This document shows positions 33,291 to 40,911 of a stretch of 64,000 nucleotides of DNA, piece after piece (position 1 is the stretch's first letter; every line of letters begins with the position of its first letter). The translations under genes and the position numbers were made by a program. Source of the DNA: DATLZU01 sp051293835 (lineage in GTDB: Bacteria > Nitrospirota > Nitrospiria > Nitrospirales > Nitrospiraceae); the NCBI GenBank assembly GCA_051293835.1, contig JBPKMA010000010.1:1-64000 (forward strand), written 5' to 3'. The notes beneath the pieces were generated by a model. That model was given only the letters and a program-made list of their open reading frames with translations. It ran no database searches and was not told the origin of the DNA.

Positions 33291-36200
33291 ATGAGCGGCG
33301 ACTTTGATCGGGAGTCCTTGATTAGCATTTTTGTGGCCGAAGCTACGGACGGCCTGACGACCCTGTGGACCGCCCTGCATCCTGCTGAACAGGCGCTCCC
33401 GACCAAGGAAGCGCTGCAGGAATATCACGTGATCGGCCACAAGCTGAAGGGAGCCGCGCTGATCTATGGCTATTGCGGTCTCGCCAAGCTGGGAGGAACG
33501 CTGGAAACCGTTCTCGAGCAGGCGTCCGCGGTCGCGCAATCGGACTGGCCCCGCGTCGTCTCAGCCTTGCGAGAAATCGTCAAGCTGTTTCGTTCGCAGC
33601 TTGACGTGATCGGGCGCGGTGGACAGGAGGATACCGGCCTGATTGAAAAATGGATGCAGCATTGGGCTGAGTTAGCGCCTTCGTCCTGCGCCCACACACC
33701 AAGCGATGCCGGGGCCGAAGGCGAATTGCAGTTGTCCGCCGAGTATCTGGTACCGAAGCTCGATGCTGAAGTGCTGTCTTATTTCGAGCCTGAGGCGCAA
33801 GAATACCTCGAGGTCATAGAAGGGCTCTTGCTTCGGTTGGAAAAGAGTCCCGAGGATGCGGAGAGCATCCAGCATTTGTTCCGCACGGCGCATACACTGA
33901 AGGGATCCGCCTACACGGTCGGTTTCCAGGCAATCGGCGATGTCGCACATCCAATCGAAGATTGCCTAGGAGCCGTCCGCGAGGGCCGGCTTCAGATGTC
34001 TTCCGGGCTCATTGATCTGATATTAAAGGCGGTCGATGTGATCCGGGCTTTGATGCGCCGGGATCCCAGCAATCTGGAGCGGCTCCGACAGGATGTGCTG
34101 ACGATCACAAACGCGCTGCGTCAAGCTAGAGACGGTGGACGAGTTGAGGGCGGCCAGGTCTTTCCGGAGGACCTGACGCATCAGGCCGTGCAGGTTCACG
34201 AAACACCGACTCTTCCGCCCATCCGGCAAGAAGTCGTTGCCGAGGAAAAAGAATGGCCCGACACCTATCTTGCTCCGAATCTTGACCCCGAAGTGCTGTC
34301 GTACTTCGCTCCTGAGGCGCAAGAGTACATCGAAACCATCGAAGCGCTGGTTCTTCGACTGGAGAAAGAGCCGCAGGACCGGGATACCATCCACCAGCTC
34401 TTCAGAACCGCTCACACCCTGAAGGGATCCGCTTATACGGTCGGCTTCCAAGCGATCGGCGATCTCACCCATCACGTCGAAGACTTCATGGGAGCGGTGC
34501 GGGACGGGCGAGTCCAGGTTATGCCCGGCCACACCGATATCATTCTCCGTGCCGTCGATGTGGTTCGGGTCTTGATGCGGCGTGATCTCAGCTCGATTCG
34601 ACAAACCCGGGAGCGTTTTGCGGCGGTGATGCGGGATTTGAAGAGGTTGGACCAGCTTCAAGCTGTCCAGAGTTCTTCGGAGGATCGGCCGCTAGTCGAA
34701 TTGGCCGGTCCGGCGCAAACGAACGATCAACAAGCGGGCCACGAGCGGAAGGGGCAGGAGCCTAAAGGACAGGACGGACGGGAAGTGATTCGGGTCAGCC
34801 GCGATCGGTTGGAACGCCTGCTGAATCTTGTCGGTGAGTTAGTGATCGGTCGCGGCCGTCTTGAGCAACGCCTGCTCGTCCTCGAGCAGTTGTCGCACCA
34901 AGTGTTAGCGTGTAAAAACCGACTGCTGGATTCCGTGCGAACGTTCGAGGACAAGCATGCGTTTTCCTACACCCCGCCTCCCCTTACGTCGGCGTCTGTC
35001 GAATCCACTTCGCCAGTGTTTCCGGGGCTCAGCGATTTCGGAGCCTTAGAATTCGATAAGTACGACGACTTCAACATTCTCGCTCGACGCATCAGCGAGA
35101 TCACGGCCGACATCAGCGAGTCGATGGATCAGCTCAGCGGGTCGATCCGGCGCGCTCGCGAGGATATGAGCCAGCTTCAACAGTTGACGCTGAGTATGCG
35201 GGATGAAATCGCCCGAGCTCGGATGGTTCCGATCGGTTCGCCCTTCACCCGGTTCAGCCGGGCAACGAGAGAGATGGCTCGCGCGACAGGCAAAGAGGTC
35301 ATTTTGGTGACTTCAGGTGAGCACACGGAGGTGGACACGGGCGTCGTCGAGCGGTTGGTGGATCCGCTTATTCACCTAGTCCGCAATGCCGTCTATCACG
35401 GGATCGAGCCGGCCGCGGTCCGCGTCGCTCAGGGGAAACCGGCCCAGGGCACCGTTTATTTGCACGCGGCGCATCGTGGCAATTCGGTGATCATTGAGGT
35501 GGAGGATGACGGAGCCGGTCTCGATATCGACAGAATCAGGGCGAAAGCGGTTGCGTTGGGCCTCGTCAGACCGGAGGTCGCACAGTCTCTGCCGGAATCG
35601 GAAGTGATTAAGTTCATTTTTCTGCCAGGATTTTCGACGGCGGAACAGGTCGGCGATCAGGCCGGACGCGGAGTCGGGCTGGACGTGGTCAAGCGGGTGA
35701 TCGAATCGATGAACGGACACCTCGACGTCGAATCGGTTCGAGGTGTCGGAACCAAGTTTACACTGCGGCTTCCACTGACCCTGCTCATTACCACAGCATT
35801 GATAGTGCGTGTCGGGCCCGAACGATATGCGATTCCGTTGTCCAGTGTGAGAGAGGTGACGATGCCGTCTCCGGGATCGATCCAGCGGGTGGCGGATCGC
35901 ACGATCCTGCGTATTGGCGACGAAGCGTTCGAAGTGCAGTCCCTTCGGAGGCTGCTGCAGATGACGATGGAACCATCAGAGGAGCCCACGCCCATCGTGA
36001 TCGTTCGCACCGCATCCGGTCCATTTGGTCTCTCGGTCGACGAATTGCTTGGCCGTCAGGAGATCGTGATCAAGACGTTGGGCGCGCTGAAACCGCTTCA
36101 GCGTTCCTGCTTCAGCGGTGCTACGATCGATCCGGAGGGCCGTGTGATTTTGGTGCTGGACGTCGCCAGGCTCGTCGCCGGGCCAGGCCACGAACCGATC

Positions 36201-36668
36201 GTGTGGTCGGAACAGGCCGTTCCGCAGCTTGTGTCGGATGAAGTCCAGAGGAATCCAAGCGGAATACCCGAGGCAGCCTCTTCGGACTTGCCGATTCTCC
36301 TCATCGATGATTCACTCAGCATTCGAAAGTTTGTGGGGCGGATGCTCGAATCCGCCGGCTATCGTGTGGACACGGCGGTCGACGGCGAAGACGGATTGAG
36401 GAAGGCCTCGACACAGGCGTATCGCCTGATTATCACGGATTTGGAGATGCCCAAACTCAACGGCTATGAAGTCATCCAAGCGCTGAGGAGTCGACCGCAG
36501 ACTCAAGCTACGCCTATTCTTGTTATGACGACTCGTGCAGGCGAAAAACATCGACTAATGGCTATCAACATCGGCGCAACCTCGTATATCGCCAAGCCGG
36601 TCGATGAGCGAGCCCTAATCCGCGAGGTAGGACGGTGGATCGGGCAAGAAGCAGCTGCAAAAGTTTAA
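33291..36668 (+). CDS. Hybrid CheA kinase with three Hpt modules and a receiver (ChpA/PilL-like)
   Basis: 1125 residues. In order: a first Hpt unit with His50 in GHKLKGAAL; two closely similar Hpt units with His201 and His375, each in RTAHTLKGSAYTVGFQ; a disordered linker; a dimerisation helix pair (RDRLERLLNLVGELVIGRGR, and REDMSQLQQLTLSMRDEIAR); the ATPase domain with N-box LIHLVRNAVYHGIE, G1 VEDDGAGLDIDRI and G2 GRGVGLDVVKRVIE; a CheW-like domain; and a receiver with phospho-acceptor Asp1050 in LIITDLEMPKLNGYE. This is the large kinase type of Pil/Chp systems. Several Hpt units plus an attached receiver suggest phosphate sharing or a sink. It lies between one CheW gene upstream and two downstream. 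Confidence 0.93.
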   Translation: MSGDFDRESLISIFVAEATDGLTTLWTALHPAEQALPTKEALQEYHVIGHKLKGAALIYGYCGLAKLGGTLETVLEQASAVAQSDWPRVVSALREIVKLFRSQLDVIGRGGQEDTGLIEKWMQHWAELAPSSCAHTPSDAGAEGELQLSAEYLVPKLDAEVLSYFEPEAQEYLEVIEGLLLRLEKSPEDAESIQHLFRTAHTLKGSAYTVGFQAIGDVAHPIEDCLGAVREGRLQMSSGLIDLILKAVDVIRALMRRDPSNLERLRQDVLTITNALRQARDGGRVEGGQVFPEDLTHQAVQVHETPTLPPIRQEVVAEEKEWPDTYLAPNLDPEVLSYFAPEAQEYIETIEALVLRLEKEPQDRDTIHQLFRTAHTLKGSAYTVGFQAIGDLTHHVEDFMGAVRDGRVQVMPGHTDIILRAVDVVRVLMRRDLSSIRQTRERFAAVMRDLKRLDQLQAVQSSSEDRPLVELAGPAQTNDQQAGHERKGQEPKGQDGREVIRVSRDRLERLLNLVGELVIGRGRLEQRLLVLEQLSHQVLACKNRLLDSVRTFEDKHAFSYTPPPLTSASVESTSPVFPGLSDFGALEFDKYDDFNILARRISEITADISESMDQLSGSIRRAREDMSQLQQLTLSMRDEIARARMVPIGSPFTRFSRATREMARATGKEVILVTSGEHTEVDTGVVERLVDPLIHLVRNAVYHGIEPAAVRVAQGKPAQGTVYLHAAHRGNSVIIEVEDDGAGLDIDRIRAKAVALGLVRPEVAQSLPESEVIKFIFLPGFSTAEQVGDQAGRGVGLDVVKRVIESMNGHLDVESVRGVGTKFTLRLPLTLLITTALIVRVGPERYAIPLSSVREVTMPSPGSIQRVADRTILRIGDEAFEVQSLRRLLQMTMEPSEEPTPIVIVRTASGPFGLSVDELLGRQEIVIKTLGALKPLQRSCFSGATIDPEGRVILVLDVARLVAGPGHEPIVWSEQAVPQLVSDEVQRNPSGIPEAASSDLPILLIDDSLSIRKFVGRMLESAGYRVDTAVDGEDGLRKASTQAYRLIITDLEMPKLNGYEVIQALRSRPQTQATPILVMTTRAGEKHRLMAINIGATSYIAKPVDERALIREVGRWIGQEAAAKV
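33760..34640 (+). repeat. Internal tandem duplication of the Hpt module in the CheA gene
   Basis: The Hpt units containing His201 and His375 are 522 bp (174 codons) apart. They share long near-identical stretches around AAGGGATCCGC and CACGGTCGG or TACGGTCGG, with differences mostly at third codon positions. This indicates an in-frame duplication kept under protein-level selection. The first Hpt unit (His50) is more distant. Confidence 0.75.
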
Positions 36669-36715
36669 GTGGGGAGGGCTAAGCCGATCGTCCGGCGTCC
36701 GCCCGAGGCGCCAAA

Positions 36716-36729
36716 CGTTAACGTTAACG
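36716..36729. repeat. 14-bp perfect palindrome between cheA and cheW
   Basis: CGTTAACGTTAACG reads the same on both strands and contains two GTTAAC units. It lies 28 bp before the ATG of the next gene. It could be an operator, though a few palindromes of this length are expected by chance in 64 kb. Confidence 0.35.
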
Positions 36730-36756
36730 AAACGGAGATTCCGGCAGAAGTCCAGC

Positions 36757-37299
36757 ATGAGTCTTCGGAGTCATAAGACCGTCGCGACCTCTGTCTGCCC
36801 CAGCGTGCGGCTGCTCGTCGTGGACTTTGGGAATACGCACATAGCAGTACCGGCTGGAGCGGTCCGCGGCATTTTGCAACCGGAACAGGTGTCCAGCAAC
36901 GATGTCCTGTGTTTCCTCGGCGTGAACTATCCTCTTGTTGATCTGGCTCGGCGTCTGGGCCTTCCGCGAAAGACGTCTGGTGCGGACGTACGAGTGATTC
37001 TGTGTTCCGAAGGAGACCGTCACTGTGCCTTTCAGGTCGACCAAGTGATCGGGCTGGTCGAAGTCGAACGGCTCAGTCTGTTGCCGCTGCCGCCGCAGTT
37101 CCGAGGCGAAGAGCGCCGATGGTTCGATGGCTTGTTCTTATTCCGCGAAACGGCGGCTCTGATCCTGAATTGCGGGTGGATTCTTGAGGAAGGACATCGG
37201 ACCTCGACGGGGAATCGGCCGGATGTGATGTTGACGTCTTCGCCGGCGGCTCCGAGCGTCCACGGGATGGATCCGCCGATCCAATGCGTGATGGGTTGA
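36757..37299 (+). CDS. Divergent CheW-like protein 2
   Basis: 180 residues. The middle is recognisably CheW-like (RLLVVDFGNTHIAVPAGAVR, VNYPLVDLARRLGL, HCAFQVDQVIGLVEVERL, LFLFRETAALILNC) but shorter in the first lobe than canonical CheW. The last ~40 residues are non-conserved. Such proteins can act as extra couplers or competitors in Pil/Chp-type arrays. The gap to the next gene is only 12 bp, so the two CheW-like genes are cotranscribed. Confidence 0.8.
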   Translation: MSLRSHKTVATSVCPSVRLLVVDFGNTHIAVPAGAVRGILQPEQVSSNDVLCFLGVNYPLVDLARRLGLPRKTSGADVRVILCSEGDRHCAFQVDQVIGLVEVERLSLLPLPPQFRGEERRWFDGLFLFRETAALILNCGWILEEGHRTSTGNRPDVMLTSSPAAPSVHGMDPPIQCVMG

Positions 37300-37311
37300 A
37301 CCGGGTGCGGG

Positions 37312-37776
37312 ATGTTAAGGGGCCTGCGGCAAAAGTCAGACTCCAAACGATCGAGATTGTATGGCCTGGTGGTGTTTTCTGTCGGAGGGCAACGCATAGC
37401 TGCCAGGGCGGAAGAAGTAGACGGCGTGTCGCATTGGCCTCCGACCATGTTGGTTCCCAGCGAAACTCCCTTCGTGGGGTCCGTGGCTCGACGCGGCAAA
37501 GAAGTCTTGCCGGTCTTTGATTTCGCAGCAAGACTCAACGCTCATGTGCAAGGCACGGCGCCCCTGTGCCTGGTCGTCAAGCATGAGGATGGTCCTATGG
37601 CTATTTGTGTCGACGAAGAGATTCCTGCTCTGCAGATGGTCGAGCCTTCCGCCATTCAGCCGTACAGCGGGCCCGATCCCGACATTGTCGCTACGTATGT
37701 CGGTGAGACCGATCGCATCCCCGTCTATTCGTTAGCCACGCTCGGCAAGGTGGGTGCTGCGAAAACATCTACGTAA
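37312..37776 (+). CDS. Divergent CheW-like protein 3
   Basis: 154 residues. A short basic lead (LRGLRQKSDSKRSRLYG) is followed by a compact CheW fold: LVVFSVGGQRIAARAEEVDG, VGSVARRGKEVLPVFDFAAR, APLCLVVKHEDGPMAICVDE, and a C-terminal VYSLATLGKV. As in its neighbour, the sequence is far from canonical CheW. The ATG has only a weak G-rich site upstream. It probably sits in the same array as the two other couplers. Confidence 0.78.
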   Translation: MLRGLRQKSDSKRSRLYGLVVFSVGGQRIAARAEEVDGVSHWPPTMLVPSETPFVGSVARRGKEVLPVFDFAARLNAHVQGTAPLCLVVKHEDGPMAICVDEEIPALQMVEPSAIQPYSGPDPDIVATYVGETDRIPVYSLATLGKVGAAKTST

Positions 37777-37807
37777 GAGTTCATGAAGGAGGAAAGGGGA
37801 AAACCTC

Positions 37808-38974
37808 ATGCCGAAGATTTTGGTAGCGGACGACAGCATTGCGGTGCGAAAGGTGGCCGAGCGCCTTCTGACCGAAGCCGGGCTCGGAGTCATACTCGCC
37901 GCTAACGGGGAGGAGGCTATGGCTGTCTTGTCGAAGGAACGGCCTGATCTCATCGTTTCCGACGTGATCATGCCGGATAAGAGCGGGTATGAGGTCTGCG
38001 CGTTCGTCCGCTCACAGTCGGCGTTGTCTCATATCCCTGTTCTCTTGATTTCGGGCATTGTCAATGACGAGGTGACGAGACAGGCGGAATCATGTAAGGC
38101 AGACGGAGTGCTCAAGAAGCCTTTTCAAGGCACGTCGCTGAAAGACCGGGTTCTGGACTTGCTTTCCAAACGTCCGCCGCTGGATACCGCAGCGATTCCG
38201 GTCACGGCGGCGGGTGTCTGCAACAACGGCCCGACCACAGCGTCTTCCATCGGGCCGACGGAACTACGCAAGGTTCCCGACATTGATCAGGCGCAATTGG
38301 ATGCCTTGCGGCAAGCCGCTGCTCGCCTTGGAGAAGCGGAGGCGGCTCTGCGGGCCGAACGTGAGCGAACAACGCAACTCGTTCAGCGAATCGCGGAGTT
38401 GGAGCGAGAGTCGGCGAGAGTCAAGGATCTCGAATCGCAGCTCGCTGCGGAGCAGGAACGCTCCGCACTCTTGGAGAAGCGAGCGACGGATGCAGAGCGA
38501 ATCGCGGGACGCGTGCAGGAGCTCGAGGCCACCCTGGGTGCGGAGCGGGATGCGGCTGCGCAGTTGGTTCAGCAGCTCAACGAGCTCGAGGCAATCGCCA
38601 GGCGGGCCGTTGAGCTTGAAGCCTCGCTGGCGACCGAACAGCGACATGTGGCTGAACTGTCGCAACGATTGACCGAAGCGCAACATCAGATCCAACGGAT
38701 GGGTGAGCTCGAGGCGGCGCTGGCGGCCGAACGAGAACAGGTTGCGCAACTCAGCCGCCGGGTTGCTGAAACGGAGCCGGCCGTCGTTCGCGTGAAGGAA
38801 CTCGAAGCCCGATTGGAGACGGAACAGGAACGCCTTGAGCAGGCGACGAAGCGGGCAATTGAAGCGGAATTGTCGGCACAGCAGGCGACCAAACGACTTG
38901 AGGATATGGTCAAGAAGTTGGCTGAAATCGCGGGATTGGCTTTAAAACTGGGCAATGGAACGAACACACGCTAG
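37808..38974 (+). CDS. Receiver domain fused to a long coiled coil
   Basis: 388 residues. Residues 1-120 are a receiver (ILVADDSIAVRKVAERLL, phospho-acceptor Asp52 in LIVSDVIMPDKSGYEV, and the lysine in LKKPFQGTSL). After a short Pro/Thr linker, residues ~165-380 form a nearly continuous coiled coil built from imperfect repeats of the kind ELEA-LAAERE-AQL (for example LESQLAAEQERS, LEATLGAERDAA, LEASLATEQRHV, LEAALAAEREQV). No output enzyme or DNA-binding domain is attached. It may act as a phosphorylation-controlled scaffold or polar-positioning rod. AGGAGGAAAGG lies before the ATG. Confidence 0.85.
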   Translation: MPKILVADDSIAVRKVAERLLTEAGLGVILAANGEEAMAVLSKERPDLIVSDVIMPDKSGYEVCAFVRSQSALSHIPVLLISGIVNDEVTRQAESCKADGVLKKPFQGTSLKDRVLDLLSKRPPLDTAAIPVTAAGVCNNGPTTASSIGPTELRKVPDIDQAQLDALRQAAARLGEAEAALRAERERTTQLVQRIAELERESARVKDLESQLAAEQERSALLEKRATDAERIAGRVQELEATLGAERDAAAQLVQQLNELEAIARRAVELEASLATEQRHVAELSQRLTEAQHQIQRMGELEAALAAEREQVAQLSRRVAETEPAVVRVKELEARLETEQERLEQATKRAIEAELSAQQATKRLEDMVKKLAEIAGLALKLGNGTNTR

Positions 38975-39027
38975 GCTAAGGGCGCCTTCCGTTTCCCGCG
39001 CGAGACGGGCGGCAAAAGCCTCTATCG

Positions 39028-39978
39028 ATGCGGCCGATAGCACCTGACGCAGACAACGACGAATTTCAAAGGGAGCTGCTCGAGCTGTTTGCCCAGGAAG
39101 GGCGGGAATGGCTTGATCAGGCGAATGCCGCCTTGAGTGACCTGGAACACCGCCCTCCGGTCGACCGCCATGCGAAATGCGTCGAGGTGATCGCACGGGC
39201 ACTGACGAATCTCGGAGGCTCCGCCGCGACGGTGAATCTGCCCGACATCGAGCAATCCGCGTTTGCCCTCTTGCCCATTCTCGACCAATTCCGCAATCCC
39301 GACGCCGTCATTCAGCCGGATACTTTCACGTCGTTCCGCCATGATCTTCGAAGAATCGCGGAGGCCATTGCTGAGCGCGCTGCCGTTTCTTCAACGCCGA
39401 TCCAAGCCGGCGCTGTGGAGGATCACGAGGACATCGCCCGTCGACCGACGACTTTACTGCGCGCGCTCAAAGAGCTGCAGGCGGCCCGTGCTCAGGCGTC
39501 GGAGCCGAACAGAAATCTGACTGAGATTGTGATCTGCAAGATCGAGCGTGATCTGCAACAGGGATTGGATCGGCTTGATGTGTCATCGCTCCGAACCTTG
39601 TTGCAAGAACTGCATGGAATGGACGAATATTTCCTGGAGACCCTCCGTTGCCGTATGCCGGCGATTGCGCGAACGGTAGCCCGCCTGAGCGAAACCGTGC
39701 CCGGCGGTGCCCTGCCGGATCAGGAGCTGAACGAGGCGATTCGCCAAGTTCAAGATTTGCGTGAAGCCGCTCAAACCGCCAACGCCGCCCCGGTCGTGAC
39801 ATTTCTGACCGGATTGCATAGTTTTTTGACCGTCGTAGCGCGACGCAAGGTCGTACTTGCCGCACAAAGAATTGAAGCGGTGGCATCCCGCTTGCCCGAG
39901 GTCCTGTCCATGGCTCAACAGTGGGTCGCCGTCGGACAAAGTGAACGAGCGGCGATCGCCAAGCTTCTTCCTGTGTGA
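39028..39978 (+). CDS. Degenerate-Hpt protein with a conserved unknown C-terminal domain
   Basis: 316 residues. Residues 10-110 follow the Hpt helix pattern (FQRELLELFAQEGREWLDQA, ALTNLGGSAATVNL), but the phospho-histidine is replaced by Thr60 and the usual following lysine by glycine. Residues ~180-316 form an all-helical domain (ELHGMDEYFLETLRCRMP, VVTFLTGLHSFLTVVARRK, AQQWVAVGQSERAAIAKLL). The same two-domain pair recurs at the C-terminus of the HD-GYP protein at 40908, so they are paralogues. Lacking the histidine, it cannot relay phosphate in the usual way and may bind the receiver or CheA as a dummy Hpt. I know no named family for the C-terminal domain. Confidence 0.75.
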   Translation: MRPIAPDADNDEFQRELLELFAQEGREWLDQANAALSDLEHRPPVDRHAKCVEVIARALTNLGGSAATVNLPDIEQSAFALLPILDQFRNPDAVIQPDTFTSFRHDLRRIAEAIAERAAVSSTPIQAGAVEDHEDIARRPTTLLRALKELQAARAQASEPNRNLTEIVICKIERDLQQGLDRLDVSSLRTLLQELHGMDEYFLETLRCRMPAIARTVARLSETVPGGALPDQELNEAIRQVQDLREAAQTANAAPVVTFLTGLHSFLTVVARRKVVLAAQRIEAVASRLPEVLSMAQQWVAVGQSERAAIAKLLPV

Positions 39979-40116
39979 GCCTTTGGCCTCCATTCTCTCG
40001 ACGGCGGGTCGGTTTCCTATTCACCTCAACTTTCGCAAGTTCTTGACTAATCGCTGGATTCGGACTAAGTGTTGACCAAAGAATTGCTGCACGAACGCAA
40101 CGTGCGCGGATGCAAC

Positions 40117-40911
40117 ATGCACTACAAAGATTATTGGGGGCTGCAGGAAGCGCCCTTCGAAAACGTACCGGATCCCCGCTATTATTTTCCTTCGGTCAAG
40201 CATGAATCGGCCCGGCAACGGCTCCGATATGGGATTCAGGGTCGCAAAGGAGCGGTTATGCTGACCGGAGAGATCGGGTGCGGAAAGACGTTGCTCAGCC
40301 GTGAGCTGATTGTGAGCCTCCCCAGGTCCCAATACGACATTGCTCTGGTCACGAATCCGGCGTTGCAGGCGGGGGACTTTCTTTCCGAGGTGCTCTATCA
40401 ATTTGGGATTGAGCCTGCCGGAAGCAAAGCGGAGCAAGTACGTCGCTTAAACGCGAAGCTGTTGACCAATCACGAACAGGGGCTTGAGAGCGTACTGATC
40501 GTCGATGAAGCGCAGGCCATTGCAGATGATCATGTGTTTGAGGATCTCAGGCTGCTACTCAACTTCCAACTGAACCATCGCTTCCTGCTGACGCTGGTCC
40601 TGATGGGACAACCGGAACTGAAGACGCGGGTCGAACGAAACCCGCAGCTCAATCAACGGATCAGCGTCCGATATCACCTTGCGCCCTTCAACGCCGACGA
40701 GACCCGTGGCTATATTGTCACCCGCATGATGACAGCTGGTTGTCGACACGAGGTCTTTACCAAGGATGCGATCTGCCGGATCTATGAACACACCCGCGGT
40801 GTGTGTCGGCTGATCAATTCGTTGTGCGATTTCTGCCTCTTGCTGGGAGCAATCGACGAGACTGAACGCATCGACGCCGAGCTGGTTGACCAGGCCTGTC
40901 AGATGGTGTGA
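40117..40911 (+). CDS. ExeA/GspA-like AAA ATPase in the chemosensory island
   Basis: 264 residues of an ExeA-type AAA ATPase. It opens like the family (YWGLQEAPFENVPDPRYYF). Walker A is TGEIGCGKTLLSREL, Walker B VLIVDEAQAI, followed by LLLNFQL, MGQPELKTRV and NQRISVRYHL, ending with GVCRLINSLCDF. ExeA helps place the type II secretin through the cell wall; the many orphan relatives have no fixed role. No peptidoglycan-binding domain follows. The ATG at 40117 matches the usual start; the frame is open to a GTG at 40069. It overlaps the HD-GYP gene by four bases, so the two are tightly coupled. Confidence 0.85.
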   Translation: MHYKDYWGLQEAPFENVPDPRYYFPSVKHESARQRLRYGIQGRKGAVMLTGEIGCGKTLLSRELIVSLPRSQYDIALVTNPALQAGDFLSEVLYQFGIEPAGSKAEQVRRLNAKLLTNHEQGLESVLIVDEAQAIADDHVFEDLRLLLNFQLNHRFLLTLVLMGQPELKTRVERNPQLNQRISVRYHLAPFNADETRGYIVTRMMTAGCRHEVFTKDAICRIYEHTRGVCRLINSLCDFCLLLGAIDETERIDAELVDQACQMV

